This document shows, in pieces, positions 1 through 6,186 of a DNA stretch of 15,818 nucleotides (position 1 is the first letter of the stretch; every line of letters starts with the position of its first letter). Both the position numbers and the translations under genes were made by a program. This stretch comes from a bacterium (GTDB lineage: Bacteria > Patescibacteriota > Minisyncoccia > UBA6257 > 02-FULL-45-10c), in assembly GCA_030646555.1 (NCBI GenBank), contig JAUSKP010000020.1, positions 1 to 15,818 of the forward strand. Reading direction: 5' to 3'. The notes beneath the pieces are model-generated. The model was not told the DNA's origin, did no database searches, and worked only from the letters and a program-made list of their open reading frames with translations.

Positions 1-719
1 TAATTTTTTTCAGAAAAATAATTATATTTTTTGCCTAAAAATTCCCTATATTCTTCCTGTTCCTCAAAAACAGGATGAACGAAACTGTGGGCATATTTTG
101 ATCTTATATTAGCCAGTATCTCTTCCGCCACTTCTCTGATCTCGGCAAGCGGATGATGCTTTAAAAGATCAAGTTTGTCATGGGCCTGCCTCAAATTTGT
201 ATGCCAACTAAGCTGAGTTGTAATTCCCGCCGGCAAAAATCCGCGCATAATATCAAACACCCGCGCCTTAATCGCTTTATTATAAATTTTCTCGTCCTCC
301 CCAAACTTCATTTTAAATTTTTCCTTAAGATGCGCCTCAACCGCAGGCTGGCTTTCCGTATAAAACTTCATCCACCTGTCCAATATTTTTCTGGAATCTT
401 TCGTGTTTATCGGATCTTTGATCTCTCTTTTGGACAGATCTATATATCTTGAACTTGTTTCCTGACCTGAATATAAAGACCAATCCTGGACGGCTTTAGC
501 CACAAGCATACTCACGTCCTCAATAAAAATAGTCGTGCTCCCGCAATCGGCAATGCTCGCGTGCCCGTAGCCGACATAGAACGTTTCCATAAATTTTCCC
601 GATCCGCTCGCCTTCACTTTCTTCACGTGCTCTTCAACGCTTAAAGCGCTCCTTGAATAAAGCGCCTGCATCATCGCCGTGTCTTCTGGGCCGAATTCGT
701 CGTAAACAAAAACTTTCAT
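1..719 (-). CDS. thyX: ThyX-like flavin-dependent thymidylate synthase, 3' end outside window
   Basis: The minus-strand frame opens at ATG 719-717 and stays open to the window edge (239 codons seen). The ThyX fold is recognisable: a GHASI segment (52-56) at the usual HxS position, an IEDVS strand, a motif ending SGQETSSRY (84-92), and a later helix with FLPAGITTQLSW...NLRQ...EIREVA (161-198), like the nucleotide-binding half of ThyX. ThyX makes dTMP from dUMP with FAD, NADPH and methylene-tetrahydrofolate. Oddly, the RHR of the family motif RHRx7S is replaced by DWS (79-81), while the later S, E, S, R and Y remain. At 239 residues without a stop it already exceeds a usual ThyX (about 215-250), so a longer protein, perhaps with a second domain, is possible. 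Its ATG lies only 8 bases from the palindromic element at 728-853, so its promoter or leader must lie in or beyond that element. Fold assignment is firm; activity is uncertain. Confidence 0.8.
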   Translation of the reverse strand, partial: MKVFVYDEFGPEDTAMMQALYSRSALSVEEHVKKVKASGSGKFMETFYVGYGHASIADCGSTTIFIEDVSMLVAKAVQDWSLYSGQETSSRYIDLSKREIKDPINTKDSRKILDRWMKFYTESQPAVEAHLKEKFKMKFGEDEKIYNKAIKARVFDIMRGFLPAGITTQLSWHTNLRQAHDKLDLLKHHPLAEIREVAEEILANIRSKYAHSFVHPVFEEQEEYREFLGKKYNYFSEKN

Positions 720-727
720 TGTTTTTA

Positions 728-853
728 CCCCGCACCTTTTAAGGATTGGGTTTTATTTTTTAATTAATTATTAATTTAATTACTTAAACTCCATTCTCAC
801 TTTTAACATAGCTAAAACAGTCTACAGACTTGCTATCCTTAAAAGGTGCGGGG
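728..853. mobile_element. 126-bp MITE-like element A, 19-bp perfect terminal inverted repeats, TTTA duplication
   Basis: The left end CCCCGCACCTTTTAAGGAT (728-746) is repeated as its exact reverse complement at 835-853. Direct TTTA copies flank it (724-727 and 854-857), as expected for a 4-base target duplication. The interior is AT-rich, non-coding, and holds a small AGTCT/AGACT hairpin (819-830). The right TTTA overlaps the TAA stop of the protease gene, and the left end lies 8 bases before the thyX-like ATG. The same ends occur at 9902-10028. No transposase is encoded, so movement would need one supplied elsewhere. Confidence 0.8.
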
Positions 854-854
854 T

Positions 855-2210
855 TTATTTTGCATTTTCCGAAATCATTTTTTGGACTTCCTCCAAAGCT
901 CTTTCCAACTGCGGATCTTTTTTCGCTTCAATATCTTTTTCTGTTATTTTCACTTCAATATCGGGCTTCAAACCGTTTTGTTCAATGATATATCCGCTTG
1001 GCATTACCCACTTGGCAATGGTCATTTTTATCTGCGAACCATCCTTTAAAGCTTCCATATCTTGCACTGTGCCCTTGCCGTAAGTTGTTTCTCCGATCAA
1101 TTTTATATTTCTATTATCACGCAAAGCGCCGGCTAAAATCTCCGAAGCGGAAGCCGATCCTTTATTCACCAAAACCACTATGGGCATATCTTTAAAAGCC
1201 CCCGTGCCGTTGCTGGTATATTTAATTTCTTCTCCGCTTCTAAACTTTTCACTGACAATCAGCGCGCCTTTTTCAAAAAACCATCCGCCAAGATTTACGG
1301 CCACTTCCAAATAGCCGCCCGGATTATTACGCAGATCCAAAACCATGCCCTTCATATCGCCAAGCATTATGGCTAAAGCTGTTTTATAAAAAAGATACGG
1401 GGCTTTTTCATTAAAACTGAAAAGCTGGACATACGCGATATTATCATTTTTTATTTCCCATTTTAAAGTTGGTATTGAAATTGTTCCTCTGACAAGAGAG
1501 ATGTCGTGAGGCGCTTTGTCGCCATTGCTCAAAATAGTTAAAACAACCGTGGTACCTATTTCTCCTCTGATTTTTTTAACCGCCGCATTAACATCGGCTT
1601 TCAGAAGCGGTTTGCCGTCAACTTCCAGAATTTTATCGCCCGCTTTAATTCCGCCACGCGAAGCCGGAGTATCTTCAAGCGGAGCTATGACAACTATAAA
1701 ATCGTCTTTAATTCCCAACTCTGCGCCAATACCGCCAAACTCGCCCTGAATATCTTCTACGAATTTTTGAGAATCATCAGGTTTAAAAAATACTGTATGC
1801 GGATCATCGACGGAATTAATCAGGCCCTCAACCGCTCCATAAATCATATCCTGGTCTTTGAGGTCGGCTCCTTTAATATGATTGGATTTGAGCATATCCC
1901 AGGCCTGCCAAAAAATATTGAAATCGGCGTCTTTTTTTACTCCGGCTTCCATATTTGAAACACCGCTGATCACTATATTTTTAGGAGTATTGGATCCATA
2001 TTTATTTCCGGAATAAAAACCGGCGCCAACCAAAACCAATGTCGCCAGAACTATTCCGGAAACGACCATCGCCTTGTTCAAAAAATTTCTCACAGATCCC
2101 CAATTCATTCCGGCGCGTAATCTTTTAATATGGTGCGCTGGATTTACCCCCGCACCCAACCGTTGGGTGAGGGGGTTTATTTTTTCTAATAAATTTTTAA
2201 AATGTTTCAT
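855..2210 (-). CDS. ctpA: S41 family C-terminal processing peptidase (CtpA/Prc type)
   Basis: A 451-residue membrane-anchored serine protease that would trim or degrade exported proteins by recognising their C-termini. One membrane helix lies at about 47-65 after a basic N-terminus, placing the enzyme outside the cytoplasmic membrane. A PDZ domain covers roughly 150-235 (GGIGAELG, then GGIKAGDKILEVDGK). The protease core follows with DLRNNPGG (292-299), the nucleophile Ser354 in GSASASE and the general base Lys379 in YGKG, 25 residues apart as in the family. Residues 12-22 (NPLTQRLGAGV) are encoded by a palindromic element inserted in frame in the cytoplasmic tail. An extended -10 box sits a few bases upstream of the ATG, giving a very short leader. 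The stop codon overlaps the TTTA repeat of the element at 728-853. Confidence 0.93.
   Translation of the reverse strand: MKHFKNLLEKINPLTQRLGAGVNPAHHIKRLRAGMNWGSVRNFLNKAMVVSGIVLATLVLVGAGFYSGNKYGSNTPKNIVISGVSNMEAGVKKDADFNIFWQAWDMLKSNHIKGADLKDQDMIYGAVEGLINSVDDPHTVFFKPDDSQKFVEDIQGEFGGIGAELGIKDDFIVVIAPLEDTPASRGGIKAGDKILEVDGKPLLKADVNAAVKKIRGEIGTTVVLTILSNGDKAPHDISLVRGTISIPTLKWEIKNDNIAYVQLFSFNEKAPYLFYKTALAIMLGDMKGMVLDLRNNPGGYLEVAVNLGGWFFEKGALIVSEKFRSGEEIKYTSNGTGAFKDMPIVVLVNKGSASASEILAGALRDNRNIKLIGETTYGKGTVQDMEALKDGSQIKMTIAKWVMPSGYIIEQNGLKPDIEVKITEKDIEAKKDPQLERALEEVQKMISENAK
2147..2175. mobile_element. 29-bp palindromic element C inside ctpA, TTTA duplication
   Basis: An imperfect palindrome, CCCCCGCACCCAAC-CG-TTGGGTGAGGGGG, is flanked by direct TTTA copies at 2143-2146 and 2176-2179. 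Element plus one duplication is 33 bases, exactly 11 codons, so the ctpA frame is kept. On the coding strand it supplies residues 12-22, before the membrane helix, where an insertion is likely to be tolerated. Ends and flanks match the family seen at 728, 9902, 10202 and 15510. Confidence 0.7.
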
Positions 2211-2223
2211 ATGTCTATATCAA

Positions 2224-2232
2224 ATTATAACA
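2224..2232 (-). promoter_or_regulatory. Extended -10 promoter element of ctpA
   Basis: The minus strand reads TGTTATAAT, a TGn extended -10 with a perfect TATAAT (2229-2224). Transcription would begin near 2217, only about 7 bases before the ctpA ATG at 2210. No clear -35 or Shine-Dalgarno site is visible. Confidence 0.5.
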
Positions 2233-2262
2233 CTATAAAACTTACTTCTTAATAAAAAGTTT

Positions 2263-3015
2263 TTACTTCCTTAATTCTAATGACCAATAAATGCCCCGGG
2301 ATTCATCCTCGTCGTTATCGCTAGTTTCAATAATTTTTATTTTTATATCTTTATTAATTTTATGAATTTTTCCAAGTTCTTCCAAAACTATCGAACCCAT
2401 TCGTAAATAATCTTTTTTAAATTGCTGTAAGGCTTTTTGTCGGGGAACTAATGCGATTGGATGAATTTTTATCACACCGCCATTTTTAGCTATACGAAAC
2501 ATTTCCTTTATAATTTTTGAAATGGCTTCGTATTCCTGAGAAGTCGCCTGCATAATGGGCGTTGAACAATGAGCTAGCACAACATCAAAACTCTCATCTT
2601 TAAAAGGAAGTGATTCGGCATTACCAACGACGTCAGTATTTTTAAAACGGCCATCATTAAATCTATCGAAATTCAAGATTGAGGTATTGACTGAATTAGC
2701 CGAAGCTATTTTCTCCAAAGCATTTTTAAACTCTCCAAAACCAGAACCAATATCAACAATATCTTTACCAAAAAGATCGCGCGGGTTTAAATCAAAGTTA
2801 TAGGTATAGTAATAAAGAGTTTTGGCTTCGCTCCTAGAAAGTTTATATTTACGCTCCAAATCAGATATATCTGATTCTTTTTGGTTTTTTTCGGGCTCTT
2901 TTCTTTGACTAAAATCAATAAAATCAGGTAAAGATTTTAATGGGCCGGTTTCAAAATCCCCCTCCCCTAATTTGTTTTTTTGATTTTCTGCAAAAGAAGA
3001 TTCTAAATTTTTCAT
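2263..3015 (-). CDS. Class I SAM-dependent methyltransferase, substrate unknown
   Basis: A 250-residue protein with a Rossmann methyltransferase core. Motif I (SAM-binding loop) is VDIGSGFGEF at 87-96, and the motif IV region is NAESLPFKDESFDVVLAHC at 132-150, typical of the Methyltransf_11 type. A post-motif segment FRIAKNGGVIKIHP (173-186) matches the usual 'LKPGG' strand turn. The first 60 residues are charged, low in hydrophobics and probably flexible. The substrate cannot be read from the sequence. The gene lies 21 bases downstream of thpR on the same strand and 52 bases upstream of ctpA, so it may be co-transcribed with thpR. Family firm, function open. Confidence 0.8.
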   Translation of the reverse strand: MKNLESSFAENQKNKLGEGDFETGPLKSLPDFIDFSQRKEPEKNQKESDISDLERKYKLSRSEAKTLYYYTYNFDLNPRDLFGKDIVDIGSGFGEFKNALEKIASANSVNTSILNFDRFNDGRFKNTDVVGNAESLPFKDESFDVVLAHCSTPIMQATSQEYEAISKIIKEMFRIAKNGGVIKIHPIALVPRQKALQQFKKDYLRMGSIVLEELGKIHKINKDIKIKIIETSDNDEDESRGIYWSLELRK

Positions 3016-3036
3016 ATATTAAATAAAATTATGGCA

Positions 3037-3606
3037 TTAATTTCCACCAAAATCTATACGCTGTAAAACCTCATACTCCGCCCCTTTACCGGACAGACGC
3101 GATTCCATCAAGTCCAAGCTCTCAGCTTCAAAAAACCAATTAAGACCTTTGAATTCTCCGCCTAGATCCGGCAAACCGCTCCTCTGATCTTCTGAAAATT
3201 TAGCCAGGGTTATGTGCGTCCGAAACTCCCTGTTCTCTAATTTAAACCTAACTCCATTTTTGATCAATTCATCTTCAAGTTGAGTTTTTAATACAGAAAG
3301 CGTTTTTGAAGTATTTTCATCGCCGTTCAGCCAGACCATTCGCGGAGCTCCTTTTACCGGACCATAAGAAATATCAGAAAAATTAATTCCAGGACATGTA
3401 AAACCCGGAATCAGATCCTTCATGGACTTAATGATGGGTAAAATAGCCTCGTCGCTCTGTTCTCCTAAAAAAACCAACGTAAGATGCCAATTTTCCTCTC
3501 CTACAAATCTGATACTGGGAATTAAAGACTCCAATAGATCTCTTTTCTTAGAGATCTTTTCTTTAATATCTTTCGGAATATTTATAGCTATAAAAAGTCG
3601 CCTCAT
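3037..3606 (-). CDS. thpR: RNA 2',3'-cyclic phosphodiesterase (2H family, LigT/ThpR)
   Basis: A 189-residue protein, normal for the family. The two 2H catalytic motifs are present: HLTL at 41-44 (in WHLTLVFLGE) and HITL at 131-134 (in THITLAKF). The start MRRLFIAINIP is typical. These enzymes open 2',3'-cyclic phosphates on RNA, and some show reversible 2'-5' ligase activity in vitro; the natural role in bacteria is unsettled. The gene is divergent from the gene at 3626 with only 19 bases between start codons, so both promoters must overlap there and in the neighbouring coding ends. Confidence 0.92.
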   Translation of the reverse strand: MRRLFIAINIPKDIKEKISKKRDLLESLIPSIRFVGEENWHLTLVFLGEQSDEAILPIIKSMKDLIPGFTCPGINFSDISYGPVKGAPRMVWLNGDENTSKTLSVLKTQLEDELIKNGVRFKLENREFRTHITLAKFSEDQRSGLPDLGGEFKGLNWFFEAESLDLMESRLSGKGAEYEVLQRIDFGGN

Positions 3607-3625
3607 AGTATAATGATTTTATCAT
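3607..3625. promoter_or_regulatory. Overlapping divergent -10 boxes between thpR and the 3626 gene
   Basis: The 19-base spacer holds TATAAT on the plus strand (3609-3614), placing transcription start about five bases before the ATG at 3626. On the minus strand a TAAAAT box (about 3622-3617) could serve thpR, again leaving a leader of only a few bases. No -35 or Shine-Dalgarno site is clear on either side. Both genes would make nearly leaderless messages. Confidence 0.45.
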
Positions 3626-3961
3626 ATGGAAGACATAAAAAACATTTCCCGGGAATATATCAAAACTCTAAACAGTAGAGCTAAACAATCCAAGGTTTAC
3701 AAAGAATTTCAATCCACCGGCTTAATGCTCGCCGAAATTTTAGATGACTCGGAACATAAAGCTATTTACATAAGACTATGTAAAATATATGATAACCAGG
3801 AATTAATCAGAAGGGCCCGCGACGTGGCGGAAAGACAGAATGTAAAAAACAGGGGCGCTTACTTTATGAAAATACTGAAAGATGTCAGAAAACTTGAAAG
3901 AGAAAAGTTTACTTACAAAACTAAAAAGAAAAAAACGGTTAAATTAAAACTAGATATATAA
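3626..3961 (+). CDS. Small helical hypothetical protein, possibly CPR-conserved
   Basis: A 111-residue, mostly helical protein with a strongly basic tail (KTKKKKTVKLKLDI). It has no membrane segment, signal peptide or cysteine pair. The central segment VAERQNVKNRGAYFMKILKDVRK (about 67-89) resembles small uncharacterised proteins I associate with CPR genomes, which is a memory-based impression only. A basic C-terminus after a helical domain suggests nucleic-acid or ribosome contact, but nothing proves it. It shares a 19-base divergent promoter region with thpR and precedes def by 55 bases filled with an 8-base tandem repeat. No function is assigned. Confidence 0.7.
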   Translation: MEDIKNISREYIKTLNSRAKQSKVYKEFQSTGLMLAEILDDSEHKAIYIRLCKIYDNQELIRRARDVAERQNVKNRGAYFMKILKDVRKLEREKFTYKTKKKKTVKLKLDI

Positions 3962-3971
3962 TATTATTCAG

Positions 3972-4009
3972 TTAACCCGTTAACTCGTTAATCCGTTAAC
4001 TCATTAATT
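3972..4009. repeat. 8-bp tandem repeat before def
   Basis: Four full units and a partial fifth of an 8-base repeat run in tandem: TTAACCCG, TTAACTCG, TTAATCCG, TTAACTCA, TTAATT. They fill most of the spacer between the 111-residue gene and def, ending eight bases before the def ATG. Copy number could alter leader length. No promoter function is shown. Confidence 0.75.
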
Positions 4010-4016
4010 CTAAAAA

Positions 4017-4508
4017 ATGATCTACACCATAAACAACAAAGAACAAGAAAAATTCCTAAGACGTAAAGCGTCCAATTTTGATTTTTCTAAACACGACAAA
4101 AAGGAAATCCGGGAAATAATAAAAAATATGCGGCTGGAAATGACAAAGGCAATCGGCCTTGGTTTAAGTGCTAACCAGGTCGGCCTGGATATGAAACTTT
4201 TTATCGCCAAAGCCGACGGCAAACAATATTCCGTTTTCAATCCGATTATTACCAAATTTTCCAAAGAAACTATATTGATGGAGGAGGGCTGCTTGAGTGT
4301 CCCTGAAATCTTCGGCACTGTGGAAAGACCGGACAAAATCACACTGGAGGGCATTGATACAAACGGCAAAAAGATAAAAATAAAGGCATGGGGACTTTTA
4401 GCAAGGATTTTCCAGCACGAAACCGATCACCTGAATGGAATCTTATTCATAGACAGAACAAAGTGCCTGCATAAATACGAAGTACATAAACAAGATAAAA
4501 GTTTATAA
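4017..4508 (+). CDS. def: Peptide deformylase
   Basis: A 163-residue metalloenzyme that removes the formyl group from the N-terminal methionine of new proteins. The three family motifs are present: GLGLSANQVG (47-56, here SAN in place of the usual AAP), EGCLSVP (90-96) and QHETDH (133-138). Metal ligands are Cys92, His134 and His138; Glu135 and Gln54 are the catalytic residues. The length is normal. The C-terminus is a short charged tail (HKYEVHKQDKSL). It lies upstream of fmt on the same strand, the usual pairing, but a 144-base spacer with a strong G/C-run palindrome separates them, so co-transcription is not certain. No Shine-Dalgarno site is visible before the ATG. Confidence 0.95.
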   Translation: MIYTINNKEQEKFLRRKASNFDFSKHDKKEIREIIKNMRLEMTKAIGLGLSANQVGLDMKLFIAKADGKQYSVFNPIITKFSKETILMEEGCLSVPEIFGTVERPDKITLEGIDTNGKKIKIKAWGLLARIFQHETDHLNGILFIDRTKCLHKYEVHKQDKSL

Positions 4509-4550
4509 AAAATAACAAATTACAAATATCAAATTTCAAATCAGATCCCA

Positions 4551-4592
4551 ATCCCCCTCTTTCCCCCTTTAAAAAGGGGGATGAAGGGGGAT
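4551..4592. repeat. Long palindrome with CCCCC/GGGGG runs between def and fmt
   Basis: ATCCCCCTCTTTCCCCCTTT (4551-4570) is followed at once by a near reverse complement (4571-4592), making a hairpin of about 20 base pairs with a mismatch. Flanks are A/T simple sequence built on the theme 'caaattacaaat' (4514-4540 and 4622-4651). The pattern resembles palindromes dispersed in many bacterial genomes. Unlike the TTTA family, its flanks (CCAA and TTTG) are not duplicated. It could terminate def transcription, but no T-run follows. Confidence 0.7.
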
Positions 4593-4652
4593 TTGCTCGG
4601 GTTTTAGATTTTAGTCATTGATTAAAAATTTAAAATTTGTAATTTAAAATTC

Positions 4653-5693
4653 ATGAAGTATATTTTCTTCGGCACTCCGCGCTTCGCGGCTATTATTTTA
4701 GAAAAACTCATTAAAGCCGGGCTTGCACCCGTAGCCTTAGTTTGCAATCCAGACGAACCCGTCGGCAGAAAAAAGATCTTGACCGCTCCCCCAACGAAAA
4801 TTATCGCCCAAGCGAACAATATTCCCGTTTTTCAACCCAAAAAACTTTCTGAAATAAAGAACGAACTGAAAAATATCAATGCTGACATTTTTATAGTGGC
4901 CGCATACAATAAAATAATTTCTGAAGAAATTATAAATATTCCGGAATTCAAAACAATCGGAGTGCATCCTTCGCTGCTTCCCAAATATCGCGGGCCTTCG
5001 CCTATTCAGACCGCAATTTTAAATGGCGATAAAGAAACTGGAGTGGATTTGTTTTTAATAGATAAAGAAATTGACCATGGCCCGGTTTTAGCAAGTTCTG
5101 AATGTGAAATATCCGAAAAAGATAACTACGAAACAATGGAAGTGAAACTCGCCGAACTTGGCGCTAAATTGCTGATAGAAAATTTCTCAAAATACTTATC
5201 AGGAAAATTGAAAGCCAAAGAACAAGATCACTCGCAAGCTACTTTAACTAAAAAGTTTTCAACCGAAGACGGACGTGTAAATTTACCTGATTATCTCCTC
5301 TGTCATTCCGCACTTGATGCGGAATCCAGTCTTAATTCTCTGAATTCCCGCCGCAGTTTACCCTCGAGCCACATCGGGGGCGAGAATGACAATGCAGAAG
5401 AAAATTCCGCCAAACTAATCTTCAACAAAATCCGCGCGCTCAATCCTGATCCTGGAGTTTTTACGTTTATTAAAATCCCGACCAGGAGTCGAGTCCCGAC
5501 TACGTCGAGAATCCTCGATTTCATCGGGAGATCCTCGATTCCAGAAGGAATCGGGACAAAAACAGGAGAAAAAAGATTAAAACTTTTGGAAGCCGAAATT
5601 AGAGACGGAAAATTAGAACTTCTCAAAGTCCAGCCCGAAGGAAAAAAACCAATGAGTTATAAAGATTTTTTGAATGGACTGAAAAATAATTAA
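4653..5693 (+). CDS. fmt: Methionyl-tRNA formyltransferase with two repeat-derived insertions
   Basis: Transfers a formyl group from 10-formyl-tetrahydrofolate to initiator Met-tRNA. The N-terminal Rossmann domain (about 1-185) starts MKYIFFGTPRFA and carries the formyl-folate loop HPSLLPKYRGPSPIQ (105-119), His105 and Asp141 (in EIDHGPV). The C-terminal OB-type domain ends VQPEGKKPMSYKDF, as in the family. Two segments match no Fmt: residues about 217-247 (CHSALDAES...) and 275-302 (IPTRSRV...), each encoded by a palindromic repeat inserted in frame. Without them the protein would be about 287 residues, so it is compact. The catalytic Asn of the NxHxSxLP motif (Asn106 in E. coli) appears as Gly103. 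A degraded second copy of the 3' end lies at 6361-6426, beyond a toxin-antitoxin pair. The family call is firm; full activity is uncertain. Confidence 0.92.
   Translation: MKYIFFGTPRFAAIILEKLIKAGLAPVALVCNPDEPVGRKKILTAPPTKIIAQANNIPVFQPKKLSEIKNELKNINADIFIVAAYNKIISEEIINIPEFKTIGVHPSLLPKYRGPSPIQTAILNGDKETGVDLFLIDKEIDHGPVLASSECEISEKDNYETMEVKLAELGAKLLIENFSKYLSGKLKAKEQDHSQATLTKKFSTEDGRVNLPDYLLCHSALDAESSLNSLNSRRSLPSSHIGGENDNAEENSAKLIFNKIRALNPDPGVFTFIKIPTRSRVPTTSRILDFIGRSSIPEGIGTKTGEKRLKLLEAEIRDGKLELLKVQPEGKKPMSYKDFLNGLKNN
5301..5391. repeat. TGTCATTCC...GAATGACA palindromic repeat inside fmt
   Basis: The 91-base segment begins TGTCATTCC, contains the hairpin ATTCCGCACTTGATGCGGAAT, and ends GAATGACA, the complement of its start. 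The same ends and inner hairpin occur at 8110-8178, 12957-13030 and 13691-13754, so this is a dispersed family. It resembles the ATTCC...GGAAT style of small repeats such as neisserial dRS3. Here it is read through in frame as CHSALDAES and onwards. Confidence 0.75.
5476..5556. repeat. 81-bp multi-hairpin repeat inside fmt
   Basis: The segment runs from TCCCGA to TCGGGA and is full of short self-complementary words (GTCGA/TCGAC, ATCGAGGAT and TCCTCGAT, ATCGGGA, GGAATC/GATTCC). At 81 bases it equals 27 codons and encodes a low-complexity stretch rich in Arg, Ser, Thr, Ile and Pro between two conserved Fmt strands. It is a different repeat type from the one at 5301-5391. Confidence 0.6.
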
Positions 5694-5709
5694 GCCGATT
5701 ACCTCAAAT

Positions 5710-5973
5710 TTAATTTCTATAAATATCTTTACGATGAGCAATTTCAATTAAGGAAATAGTTTCAGGATTTAGAAAAACAAAAATTGTTCGCCAATCGCGA
5801 GTAATACGAAACGAGTAAAACCCTTTTAATTTGCCAACTAATGGTTTTGTATGAAGTTTGGGGTGAAAAGGATTTTTTGAAAAAATTTCAAGTAAACTAG
5901 CCAATTTTCTCTGAATCGATTCTGGCGCGCCTTTAGCTAATTTTAAAAAATCGCTTGAATAAACTATCTTCAT
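5710..5973 (-). CDS. RelE/ParE-superfamily toxin (YafQ/mRNA interferase type)
   Basis: An 87-residue protein with the RelE/ParE fold pattern: an N-terminal strand (MKIVYSSDF), two helices ending near residue 33, then strands KLKGFYSFRITRDWRTIFVF (48-67) and SLIEIAHRKDIYR (74-86). Basic residues Arg56, Arg59, Arg62 and the C-terminal HRKDIYR are the usual candidates for RNA contact and catalysis in ribosome-dependent mRNA interferases. The ATG abuts the stop of the upstream gene (TAAATG), the tight coupling typical of antitoxin-toxin pairs. The pair lies on the opposite strand to fmt, 16 bases past its stop, and beyond it is a degraded copy of the fmt end, suggesting arrival by insertion. RelE versus ParE-like activity cannot be decided. 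Confidence 0.82.
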   Translation of the reverse strand: MKIVYSSDFLKLAKGAPESIQRKLASLLEIFSKNPFHPKLHTKPLVGKLKGFYSFRITRDWRTIFVFLNPETISLIEIAHRKDIYRN

Positions 5974-6186
5974 TTAAGAAGAAATTTGTTTAAGAAAAGT
6001 GTTTTTATCGGTAAAAATAAATTGAAATTTTGATTTGGATTTCATTAAAACTCGCTTCACAAATGGATCTCTGTATTCGCCTTCGGAATCTTTAAGGACA
6101 AGAAAAAACAACTCCCTTAAGTTTCGAGTTTCTTCTTTTAGCATTTTTATTTCCTTATAGATTTTTTCCGCGGTTTGAGTAGACAT
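5974..6186 (-). CDS. Probable antitoxin of the adjacent RelE/ParE toxin
   Basis: A 70-residue, charged protein immediately upstream of the toxin and ending where the toxin begins. The first 30 residues are a predicted coiled helix (EKIYKEIKMLKEETRNLRELFFLVL). The C-terminal part is basic with aromatic residues (KSKSKFQFIFTDKNTFLKQ), suited to wrapping the toxin. No standard DNA-binding motif is obvious, so self-repression of the pair is unproven. The call rests mainly on position, size and coupling. AT-rich upstream sequence (6187-6240) probably holds the promoter, but no box is clear. Confidence 0.65.
   Translation of the reverse strand: MSTQTAEKIYKEIKMLKEETRNLRELFFLVLKDSEGEYRDPFVKRVLMKSKSKFQFIFTDKNTFLKQISS

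Noticed and set aside
180..452. 90-codon plus-strand frame
   Set aside because: It is antisense to the ThyX-like gene, whose frame is open for 239 codons with family motifs.
728..853. Element A considered as a bidirectional terminator
   Set aside because: The complementary arms are 88 bases apart, no T-run sits directly after a compact hairpin, and the direct TTTA flanks fit insertion better.
3972..4009. Short tandem repeat considered as a CRISPR-like array
   Set aside because: Units are 8 bases with no spacers and no cas genes nearby; it is a simple tandem repeat.
4551..4592. C/G-run palindrome between def and fmt as another TTTA-family element
   Set aside because: Its flanks are CCAA and TTTG, with no direct 4-base repeat, and its body is of a different common palindrome type.
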